Assembly (NCBI GenBank): GCA_964036665.1
Contig: OZ038530.1
Location: 7,392,501 to 7,456,500 of the forward strand
Source: Gordius sp. MW1
Lineage: Eukaryota; Nematomorpha; Gordioida; Gordea; Gordiidae
Direction of reading: 5' to 3'
Length of the DNA: 64,000 bases
Numbering within the stretch: the first letter of the stretch is position 1; each line of letters starts with the position of its first letter. The position numbers were made by a program, and so were the translations under genes. The notes under the pieces are model-generated. The model was given only the letters and a program-made list of their open reading frames with translations, was not told where the DNA came from and searched no databases. This document shows positions 52,180 to 61,996 of this stretch, piece after piece.

Positions 52180-52459
52180 ATGCGTTGTGCATTATTCTGC
52201 TTGGTAAGTTTATAAGGCAATTATTTTTAAATTAAACTTTAGGAAATTAAATAATTTAATTAAAATTTAATTAAATATTAACAACTTTATTTATATACCT
52301 TTGCAGATATGGAGGTTTTTTATTATTTTACAACCGAGATCTTTTTTAAATCTTGGAATGTCGCCCGTCGTATCGCATTATCGCCATAGAAATGATTATC
52401 GATATGATGGTTATCGCCATCATGGTAGACGCAGATATAATAGATATTATAGTGACTAG
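52180..52459 (+). CDS. Small secreted Tyr/Arg/His-rich peptide gene, two exons
   Basis: Exon 1 (52180-52203) encodes MRCALFCL and ends at a consensus donor (GTAAGT). A 103-base intron ends TTTGCAG, and exon 2 (52307-52459) completes a 58-residue product. The N-terminal part is hydrophobic (CALFCLIWRFFIIL) and may serve as a signal or anchor sequence, though it contains an internal Arg. The C-terminal 28 residues are almost all Tyr, Arg, His, Asp and Gly (HYRHRNDYRYDGYRHHGRRR), strongly basic. AATAAA follows at 52521-52526. An ultra-short exon split inside the leader is common in small secreted-peptide genes. Function unknown: antimicrobial-, cuticle- or metal-binding-type peptide are guesses. 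Confidence 0.55.
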
Positions 52460-52520
52460 TTGATTCTACCTGTGAACGTCAATATTGTCATTAAATTTTA
52501 ATAACGTGGAAATTTAGCTA

Positions 52521-52526
52521 AATAAA
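52521..52526 (+). terminator. Polyadenylation signal of the small peptide gene
   Basis: AATAAA lies 62 bases after the stop codon of the gene at 52180-52459. Confidence 0.45.
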
Positions 52527-54275
52527 CTTGTTTTTAATATGTTAAGTTCATATTAACAATCGTACAGAGATGGCTATTTAGTTTTTTAAAAAGCCTGCAA
52601 CAAATTTTACATTTATAGAGGCGACAAAGTGTTAAATCTGTGATTGAAAATTTATACAAATACATATAGCAATTATAATTCAATAATAAATTGGTTTTTA
52701 TTGATTTAAGAATTTTTTGATTACTAAAATATAATTTAGCTTAGCAAAATAAATATTAATCCAGGATCAATAAAATGTAAAAAAATCAATAATTCTCACC
52801 TGTAAGATAGCTATTATATTGCAACAAATAGGTCATCTAGATATAAGATTTAGGTATATATAATCTATTATACTAATATTAAACTTCCTAAACCAGGATA
52901 TCTAATTAAAATAAGATATTGATTTGAAAGTAGACTTATTGGAAATACATTTAAGGAGGGCAAATATACGAAAGTATCAATTCAAACTACCAATCAATTT
53001 AATCTAAAAGAGCACCGTTTTTAGAAACATTTTGATAATGACCATAAAAAATTAGATATCTTTAGTGATCTCAATAGTTGATTATATTGCCTTAGGCTTA
53101 AATCCTAATTTTAATATATACATCAACGCTTTTATTATATGTCCCCCGATCGTTTCAGTATATTGGAATAAATAGTGTCATAGCTAAATATTTAAAAAAT
53201 GGGTCCTAGAATGAGCCAGATCAGATATTGCGCACAAAAATACCTAAAATGGGATGCAAAAAGGCGTGTTGACACGCACCTCCAATCTGTCAGTCACATG
53301 CCAAAACTAGGAAGCTACATAAATTTAGCCTTCACCATTTTATGCTAAAAAATTCATTGATAAATGTTTGATTTAATGCAAAATATTTGGTTAGGTCTGT
53401 CATAAAAATAGGGTAGTTACTTATTTGTAATTTTAGAGGGAAAACTGTTGATTGTAAAAATTAGTTGCATATTTTATAATTGACACCAAAACAAAGTCTG
53501 AATCGTTCTTTTAACACATGTCATTCAATATATATTTGCTCTTTTAGCTTTAATACAAAACAAAGCCTGCATCATTCTTTAAAGACACGCCATTATATGC
53601 TTGCATCTTCAGCTATGTGTATCTAAGTAATTGAAAGATTTTGCTAGTCAGGATATTTTAAAATAGGTGGGAGGGAAATATAGAGGTGTTTTAATTTGTT
53701 AATCGATGATTAATAATAAACTTTAAATATTATTTGATAACAACTAGATTGAAGAACACCCTAAAACTCTCCTACCATGCCTTTATATTGTCCCACGTAG
53801 GCAAATATTTTTTCCATTATAGATTAATTAAATCGCTCTTCTACCCATATGGTCCCCCAATTCTCTTATTTAATAGAAAATTCTCGAGATCATTTAAGGT
53901 AATCCTAATTAATTAAGCCCATTTACAATTTCTTAGACAATGAGTTGACTTTTAGAAAGGTAAGCACCGAGCACGTCATTGAGAAAGAGGCGAGTAGACA
54001 TCTAAAATAGTCAAATGTTATTATGTATTCTATTTTTCCATCGCCATCAAACTTAAATTATTAATGTAATGTATATCATACTAGCTGAGCCGCCATGTGT
54101 TGCTTTGGCTTCGTCATTAATTCCAATCTTATATTTTAAATGGTGTATATATCAGTAAATTTAACTTGTAAGAAGAAATCGTAAATATTTAAAAATTTAT
54201 AATGCACGAATGATTTTTTGAATTAAAATTAAGAAAGGAAATATATTGCCTTGATAAAAAAATGGTTTAAAAATA
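52527..54275. other. AT-rich DNA, no firm gene
   Basis: The only segment of note is about 53824-53899, where CATTATAG| and AAG|GTAATC could bound a short exon reading KSLFYPYGPPILLFNRKFSR. I do not call it a gene. Confidence 0.3.
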
Positions 54276-54283
54276 GTTGCCAC
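54276..54283 (+). repeat. 8-bp target-site duplication (left)
   Basis: GTTGCCAC is repeated exactly at 55199-55206. Confidence 0.85.
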
Positions 54284-55198
54284 TAAAGGCCTACACGGCC
54301 CGGCCCGTGGGCCGGGCTTGGATGGTTTTAAAAATAAAACAATGGCCTTAGCCTGGACGGGCCGTAATATATCTTAACGGGCCGGGCTTAGATATACGTA
54401 AGGTCCGTTGAAAGCCAGTTACAAAATCAATTATTAGATTTAGTATAAATGAGTTGTTTTTATAATGTTCTAGTTTATAATAATTTCCTGTATACTAAAT
54501 CAACAAGGAATGTTAACTTTTATTTCCATTATAGTTCATTGATTAACCAATATCTCAACCCGCTTTATAAATGTTAGAGATAATTTATCCACGTGATCCC
54601 ATGGACGTAGCCAATTAAAATTAGAGGGGGGGGCAGTTTAGGTAGGGCAACAAATATTTTTTAGATCAAAAATTGTTGTATTTGGAGTGGGGGCAGGGCA
54701 GCTAATAATCCTTGCCTCCCCATTTATACCCTCTAGCTATATTAGAGTGAATTAATTTAATATTATTTGTTATTTATATATATCCTCATTAACAAATCTA
54801 AAGACAAATTTTGAAATTTATTACTTGAAGTTACTTTGGTAAAACATCACTATTTTTCATTTTATATCAATAACCCAAAAATTTTGAATGGTTGAAAAGC
54901 ACAGAAGCCAGCTTTATTAAAAACATTATAACATAAATAAGGATTTTAAAAAATTACTTAACTTATATGATTTTAGGTATTCCAAAGTGCCACTTTTAAA
55001 AGAAATTATTTTCCTGCAGGCTGCCTCTTAAAATATAGAAGAACTCGTCTGACCGGGAATTATTAATTTTCCAATATTGTTTACCAAAAAATTAATTACA
55101 AAAAATGAAAAAAATTTACGGGCCCGGGCCGTGCTGGGCTTTGTATAAAATTTACGGGGAGGGCCCGGCTTATAGTTTAATATTTTAACGGGTCTCTA
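54284..55198. mobile_element. hAT-like MITE, GGCCCG-rich ends, second copy
   Basis: It begins TAAAGGCCTACACGGCCCGG and ends ACGGGTCTCTA, flanked by the perfect 8-bp duplication GTTGCCAC. End structure and AT-rich core match the element at 7162-8206 in inverted orientation. A GCGTAGCC-family MITE is inserted inside (54600-54740). Confidence 0.85.
54600..54740. mobile_element. Short MITE nested in hAT-like element
   Basis: Left end CATGGACGTAGCC, interior with G-runs (GGGGGGGGCAG, GGGGGCAGGGCAG), degraded right end CCCTCTAGCTAT. Younger than its host element. Confidence 0.6.
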
Positions 55199-55206
55199 GT
55201 TGCCAC
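55199..55206 (+). repeat. 8-bp target-site duplication (right)
   Basis: GTTGCCAC, identical to 54276-54283. Confidence 0.85.
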
Positions 55207-56969
55207 CTTATAAAATAATTATTAACATTATTAATTTATAGAATTATATTTACAGATAGTTAGGCCGATTTTCTCAGAAAATCGGCATAAATATCTGTAA
55301 ATATAATTCATTAGCCAAGGCGTAATGTTTTCTACGATTCTTAATTTTTTAATTTATTTATCTCACCTTCACAAAATGTGTAATTCATTTTATAAAAATA
55401 ATAAATAATTAATAAATATAAAATTGCTAATTTTAGTTTTCAACGTTGCCTTTAATGTTTAAGTTCAAGCATGTTAGGATTGATGGAGCAGAGTTAAGAA
55501 TTGTCTAAATACTTTTGCCCTAATTTGGTTGGGTCCGATTTTATAGTTATATTGCCGACCCGGACCCGTTTGAATCGCTCTAAATGTCCGCCCAGCCATG
55601 CTAAAATCATTAAAGCTGTCGCAACTGCCCCACCCAAAATAATCTATTGCTTGTTAGACCCGAATTTAAGCAAGTTAATTCGGCCACAAGGAAAAGCAAC
55701 ATATAAATGGCATATTAATTAAAGCAAAACCATATGTATGGTAGCAATTTAAAGGCTACATAAATATTTAACTCCTTTTTATGAAAGTGGCTCTGAATTT
55801 GCTAAATAGGGGAGGGGGGTGACAAAGCTTATGAAAATGACATGAGGGTGTCAAAATGATAAATTTTTTAATGTTTAGCATAAATTGCTTTATCTTTTAA
55901 TAGAATTTATTCCATTTTCGGTTTTTTTAATAAGATCTACTGGTAATAAAATAAACATCATAAAATCAAAGAATTGACACAATATAGGCGAAAACATAAT
56001 AAAACACTTTATAAAAAAATTAAGCCCGAATTGTCCACGCGAAAATTTAAATTATGCAGTAGCCCATCGGGCCTATCCCGTGGGCCCCATAATAACATGA
56101 TTTATTAAATGGATTTCAAAATATCATAAGAACCACTTTTGTCCCGACCCCCTCTTTGCATTTGATTAGAATGAAGAAACTATTAATGTAATTAAACTCT
56201 GGAAGTTTTAGCTTTTTTTGACCCCTAATATTTGAAATGTGGACGTTTTAAAGTCTCAGTATTTTAAGACATGGGTTCATGACAGAAAATTTGAGAAATT
56301 CTTTAAATTCTTTACCCTATAATCATAAAATCTTATTATAATGACAGGTGATACGTGTCTCCACTTAAGAATATTTTTAAAAATTAAAACAAAAATTTTG
56401 GCGATTGTTCTTAATAACCAAATGGTTAAATGCCATTTTTCTGATAAACAGTTCCAATCTTTGAAATTTTAAACAAATGATTTTTACTACATATAAAGCA
56501 ATGTCTATGAAAATGGGAATTCGACGACAATCAGAAAATAATCAAATACGCAAAGATATTTATTACTTTTGGCCGAAAAATACCCACAAAAAATATATCA
56601 GTGCTAGTTGAGGCATCTTATAGTATAGGTATCTATAATAAAAATAATTGTGCCATAAATAAGCATTACGACACATATCACCCCCCCCCCTCCCATTACC
56701 CTTTTATTAATAACCAAGTAGTTTGTGCAAGAAGTACATTTATTAGTATTAATTTATATTAATAATGCACCTGCAAGTTAGGTAAGAAAGAAAATTGTTT
56801 AGTATTAGCCAGACTTTATACTTTATATAAAGGATTATCAATCGGGCCTAAATCATATGTGAAATTTAGGCTCGAGCGAGGTCGAAAAAGTTAAAGCCAA
56901 CCAGCGGCCATTAGCTCCTCTTATGCAAAAAATACATTTACACCACGATATAAAAATTTTTAATAGGAC
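55207..56969. other. AT-rich DNA with repeat remnants, no gene seen
   Basis: 55535-55640 has CCGACCCGGACCCG and CGCCCAGCCATGC motifs that recur near 59915-59965 (CGCCCGGCCATGCC, CCGACCCG), so it is a dispersed repeat. The open frame 55501-55722 overlaps it and is not credible. A hairpin lies at 55250-55310 (TATTTACAGATA..TATCTGTAAATA around GATTTTCTCAGAAAATC). Poly-C at 56681-56693. Confidence 0.4.
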
Positions 56970-57115
56970 CGAATTGTTCGAATCTTGTTACGGTGCTCGC
57001 CAGCGGACTTTTCTCATCTCTTATCTTTATTATATCATAAATTAAACTTACAAAAAAAATTAAAATTCCGCCCCCCCTTTGAGAAATTATGGAGAAGAAT
57101 TTAAAAAATGTAAGT
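56970..57115. repeat. Dispersed repeat starting CGAATTGTTCGAATCTTG
   Basis: Same leading motif as 37605 and 58342, followed by CGGTGCTCGCC. Confidence 0.5.
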
Positions 57116-58341
57116 GACTACCTACGACGGTCCCAAGTTCGTGTGCAAAAAGTGGAGGGTTGGCGTCAGGTCGGAAACCGGCTATAAAAAAACCAACTCA
57201 AAAATTATGTTAGTTTCAAACAAAAGCTAGGGCGTTCTCCACAAACGGCGCCCACTGCATACCCCGCCCTTACAATGTGAAAAATATAGTAGGGTTACTG
57301 CCCAACTCACAACGAAAGCGGTTAAGGAAATTAGTTGTGGAAAGAATGCGAACAACGTGCTGGAATGTGGGAACGTTGACGGGGAAGAGCATCGAGGTCG
57401 CACAAATGCTAAAAAGAAGGAAGAAATACATCGCCTGCCTAAAAGAGATGAGGTGGAACAGAACCAAAGCCCGGGAGTCAGGGGTTAGATAAGCTATTCT
57501 ATAATGGGTCACCAAATCTTAGAAACGGGGTCGGTATCGTTCTAAAGGAATCGTTCAATAACAAGGTTGGAGGTCAAGCGTTGCTCAGACAGGCTAATGT
57601 GGGTGAAGATTGCGGATCAAGGGGACCTGCTAACCGTTATGTGCGCGTATGCTCCCCAAATTGGGTTGGGTGTATGGAATCAGAAAAAGACATATTCTTT
57701 ATACAAGGAATCAGACAGGAAAAAATGCTAATTTATTGGGGCGGATTTCAACGCTCACGTAGGGAAAGATCGCCTCGGATATGAACGCAATGGAGGCTAT
57801 GGGCGTGGTTAAAGAAAAAAGAAGGGAAAACTTCTCCAAGTATCCCAAGAATAGGACATGGCGGTCGTTAAGACTTATTTTCAAATACGGGAAGTTTATA
57901 TTCTCACTTATGGAAGCGGGAGGCATTTTAGTCAAATTGACTATCTGCTCATACGACGAAAAAACTTATGGAGTATCAAGGATTGCAAAGTAATACAGGG
58001 AGAAGAAATCGCCAGGCAACATTGTCATCTTGTTATGGATCTTGACAGAAGAGTAATTCCTAAAAGAAGAAAGGTCTATGAATCTCGAATTCGATACGAG
58101 GCTAAAGGATACGTCGAAGAACGAAGAATAACATCAAAAAGGTTCATCACTCTTGGGTGCATGGAAGTAGCAAAAGGACTAAAGACATAAAGAAAACACC
58201 GATTCGTGTTCTAGGGACCAAAAGAGTCAAATTTATGAATAGGTAACTATGGTGGTGGGATCAATCGGTTAGGAATTTATCCAAAGAAAATATATATAGA
58301 CGGCGGCAGAGTCTCCATAACAAGATATTGGTAGAAGAGCC
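57116..58341 (+). pseudogene. RTE-like LINE copy C, 5' part
   Basis: It starts with the conserved leader (CTACCTACGACGGTCCCAAG). The endonuclease starts [15 protein letters not shown] (57346), followed in other frames by [20 protein letters not shown] (57581-57784) and [20 protein letters not shown] (57858-58190), then RRVIPKRRKVYESRIRYE. At least two frame changes. It is cut at 58341 where an unrelated repeat begins, so no RT follows. Confidence 0.85.
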
Positions 58342-58479
58342 TGAATTGCTTGAATCTTGTTATGGTGTCCCCCAGTTCCGTCCTCCATAAATCACAATTT
58401 ATGACAGTTATCCGGCCGTACCCGGCCTGGGGGGGAAGGCAGATTCGAGAGCTGGCCGGCTTACCCGGTCTCTAACTCT
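58342..58479. repeat. Dispersed repeat between two LINE fragments
   Basis: It begins TGAATTGCTTGAATCTTG, shared with 37605, 56970 and 60140, contains CCGGCCGTACCCGGCC, and ends near ACCCGGTCTCTA, similar to the GGTCTCTA end of the hAT-like element at 55198. Confidence 0.55.
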
Positions 58480-60560
58480 AGACCATCAAATTATAGATTG
58501 TTGGGAAGAGTTGGGAAGAATATTTTAAAAACTACTAGACTGTGAAAGGAGTTTTTGGACCATTGCCAAAGCAAGAATATGAATATGACCCAGTGTGAGA
58601 AGTGACAGAAGAAAAGTTTAACAGGTGCGACCATGGGTAGAACGGTGGCACCTAATAATATACCTATAAAAGGTTTTAAAATGTTGGAATTCCTAAGTGC
58701 ACATTTATCTCAACAAAATTCTTGAAAGTGGGATGATTCCTGATGAGTGATGGGAGAGCTATGTTATACCAATTTATAAAATGATGAGAGATCTATGAGT
58801 GCAATAACTATTGAGGAAAAGGCTAAGTAGTCAGGCGATGAAGGTGTGGGAAAAGGTCATAGAAGGTAGAATTAGAAAAATAATCTTAATAGATGAACGA
58901 CAATTTGGGTTCAAGCCTGGTCAATCAGATGCAATACATGGCCTAAGGCGACTTATCGAATTATATAAAGAAAAACAGAAGGATTTTCATATGTGTTTAT
59001 TTGATTTTAAAAGCTTTCAATAAAGTTCCTAGTCAGTTATTAATATTGGATAGCCTGAGTTCCAATGGTACACCCGACGCTTATATAATGGAAATGTCTA
59101 GTAACGCAAAAATCAAAGAATGGACAACCAATCATAATTATAAATAGGAATTTAGAATGAGGAATAAAAAGAAGAGAATACAATAAATATAATGAGAGAT
59201 AAATATATGTGATGATAAAGGAATCTCTATAGGATATATAATTGGATGTTTTTATAAATTAGGAGTAAATGATAGCATATGATGATAAATATGATAGACT
59301 GAGAATATTCATATAATTTATATATTAGGAGCTAAATAATTAGGGAGAGACGTGGAAAAGACGTAGAAAAGAGAACAAAAGCATATTTAAAAATATATTC
59401 ATAAGAATTTTATCAACTAGGTTTTGGTTTCCAATAATAAAAGTTAAAAATAGCAATATTATAATGAGATAATAATATATAAATAAAAATTATAATAGAT
59501 TCAAAGGGATACAGTCAAAGTGTCGGTGTGCTTCCAAGGTGATGGATTGGATAGCTGAGGACCTGAAACGTGAGTCACCTTGAACAATGCTCTTATGACA
59601 TAGTGTTGTGCGCAGGTTCAATGTTGAATAATAACGTAGGTGATTCAATGTTGAATAATAACGCAGGTAAAAGTGTGGATGGATAGGATTAAAAGCTTTG
59701 ACCTTAGAGTCAACCGGGATGAAACTGAATACATATGCTTGGAGTCTGGAAGTAAATACAAAGAAACTCATCTGCTCGATGACTGATATTTAAGCAGTAA
59801 GAAGGAATTCGGATATCTTGGTTCTAGGGTACAATGTGATGGAGGTGGCGAATTTAAGGCAAGAATCAGTGGTTTGAATAGCCCGCTGGCCTGGTCTAAC
59901 TAACCCTTCTAAGTGCCCGCCCGGCCATGCCCGAATTATTATTTGAGCTTACCCAACTGCCGACCCGAAATGATGATTTTTTTTGGAAATAAGACCGTTA
60001 TTTTGTAAAAAAAAATATTTTGTTCTCCAGTTTTGTTGGATAAGCACTAGGATTAACAAATATGATATAATAAAATAAAAAATTAACATAATAATAGAAA
60101 ATAACAAAATATTAGATTGTTTAAAAATATAATAGCGCCCAGATTGCCAGAATCTTGTTATGGTGCTCGGCCGGGCCCCCTTGAAAATCAAAATTTAAAT
60201 AGTTGCCGTGCTTTTCTGGTCTCTGGCAAGAATAACCGTAGGATGACTTATATTCAGGGGAAGAGTGGTGTACTATGTGACAAACACATACGACTTGAAT
60301 TGCCGTTATTGTGTCGACGGTACAAGGGGGATGCCAATGTTAAGATGGATTCTGATAATAAACAATAAAGACCATATAAGAAATCGAGATAAAAGATAAA
60401 TTATATGTAGTTCAGATTCAAAGAAAGTTGGTTTTAAGAAGACTGAGATGGTGTGGTCATTTGAAGAGACGGGAAAAAAATCACCGGGATGCGGAAAAAC
60501 TATTGAAGGAGCAGACCAACAAATGTGACAAACAGCGATAGGAAAAAAATTTATACATTG
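58480..60560 (+). pseudogene. LINE copy E, second family, fragmented
   Basis: Plus-strand pieces of the family seen at 48395-51180: ACCATGGGTAGAACGGTGGC (RT linker), KVWEKVIEGRIRKIILIDER and QFGFKPGQSDAIHG (58811-59023), TEYICLESGSK (near 59720), GYLGSRVQCDGGG (near 59815) and LRRLRWCGHLKRREK (60430-60480). AT-rich DNA interrupts it at about 59130-59500 and a GC-ended repeat at about 59880-60230. Confidence 0.75.
60140..60225. repeat. Dispersed repeat inside LINE E
   Basis: Carries the AATCTTGTTATGGTGCTCGG motif shared with 37605, 56970 and 58342 and ends near TCTGGTCTCTGG. Confidence 0.5.
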
Positions 60561-61015
60561 ATTACTAAATACTTTTTATTATGCTTCTCTAACACTCTCA
60601 TTTTCTAAAAACATGAATTTCTCAAGTTTAAATAAGCGTTTAAAATACTTAGAGAGATATGATTATTCCTTGATTACAACTAATAAGTTGGATTGTATAA
60701 ATATCTTGACCTCTCTTTTAGAAATTGAGATAGTTTTTAGGGAAATAATTAAATATTAAATTCCGATACATTTTAACCCGCACAGGGCTGAAAGTCTTTA
60801 GAAAAAGTAAATTCATTATAAAATTAGGTTTCAAATTAATGAAGGTTATTAATTGTTTGAATTAATATCACTAAGTATTTCCATTCGGATTTTTATTAAT
60901 TTGGTGTCCCCCCCTGCCTATTAATTCATACATTATCATTATGACTGAGGATTAAAGATAAAACTAACATAGCAACATACCACACATGACTCTGATTCTG
61001 ATCTCTTTCCCTTAT
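60561..61015. other. AT-rich DNA, no gene seen
   Basis: No feature supported. Confidence 0.35.
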
Positions 61016-61303
61016 TTAATTAGGACTTTCTACCGTGTAAGTACGATGTGATGGGTTAGGCAAACCAGGTGAAATCTCTCAATCTAAAACCCTAGTCAGC
61101 TTTGCCCTTGTCACAACCGTCTCAGGTATCTCTTTCACAAATTTTAAGAGCCATGCTATTAAACAAATAATCAATAACATTACCAAAGGAACAGGATACC
61201 TATTTTTGCAAACTCGTCCATAATAATAGTAACAATTAACATTGGCAAACTCTCATTTTGATTCTATAGTTATCTCGGTACCACCCATTGGGTAATACCG
61301 GAT
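61016..61303 (-). pseudogene. Terminal exon of a Cys-rich single-pass membrane protein, with two breaks
   Basis: On the minus strand, after an acceptor (TTTGTAAG|, 61304), codons read DPVLPNGWYRDNYRIKMRVC and QC. A one-base shift near 61245 then moves the reading into NCYYYYGRVCKNRYPVPLVM, a hydrophobic segment (LLIICLIAWLL) and KFVKEIPETVVTRAKLTRVL. A TGA at 61079-61081 follows, and the same frame continues EISPGLPNPSHRTYTVESPN to TAA at 61016. Composition is richer in GC and clearly protein-like, unlike its surroundings. Read together it suggests an extracellular Cys motif, one membrane helix and a short cytoplasmic tail. It may be a pseudogene, or a real exon with sequence errors and stop readthrough. 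Family not recognised. Confidence 0.5.
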
Positions 61304-61930
61304 CTTACAAATTATTAACTATAAGTAACCCAATAACTTAGAATAATCGCATATAAATTCCCGCGTAGGCTACGGCACAAAATTTAAATATACCTGAAAA
61401 CCCCTGAAATTGTAAAACATTCGTTTATGCACCTGAAAGCTTAAAAAGTATGTTTACCTAAAACAATCAAATTATTAAAGGTATTCATTACAACAAATAG
61501 TTACACCTAAATATAGAAAATAGCATTAAAAATAAAAAAATTTGCAATAATATTTGAATAAAATGTAATACATTTGCCTTCAAAAGGGGATTTTAATATT
61601 TGAAATGATCAAAGCTTTTTTGTAAATTGCGATTCAAAATGGGGTCCTTAGCCACTAAATAAAAATACCAATGAAAGTCAGGTCTAAAATTCTTTATTAA
61701 TACGCATAATCCAGACCAAAATATGTTATATACCTTTCAAACTATATTCCTTTAATCCTTTTACTTCAATTTTTACGTTTTTTATTACGAAGAAATACTA
61801 TTGTTTAGATTTTTTAATTTATTAACTCTTTTTAGGCGTGTAAAAACATGCATCTAGCTCTATATTTTTCATTAATGCTATTTTCGTCTGCACGCTCAAA
61901 TGGTGTCGATCGCTAATTGATATTATTTTC
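61304..61930. other. Probable intron-like AT-rich DNA
   Basis: No independent feature. On the plus strand an ATG at 61854 opens MHLALYFSLMLFSSARSN, which resembles a signal peptide but stops at once (see rejected items). Confidence 0.3.
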
Positions 61931-61996
61931 CCCATCCATTAAATGCGTGCTCCTATGACCCAGATCACCCAACTTCACCCAAGCGCTGCTCTGTAA
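61931..61996 (-). other. Candidate upstream exon of the membrane protein
   Basis: After an acceptor (AAATTACAG|) the minus strand reads SSAWVKLGDLGHRSTHLMDG and stays open for 25 codons. Donors at GTTGG|GTGATC or CTGG|GTCATA would end in phase 1, matching the start of the exon at 61303. This is suggestive but short. Confidence 0.3.

Noticed and set aside
61854..61922. Plus-strand signal-peptide-like ORF starting MHLALYFSLMLFSSARSN
   Set aside because: It stops after 22 codons. Splicing to the later CCCAG would give only a 31-residue product, and the same island reads better as a minus-strand exon.
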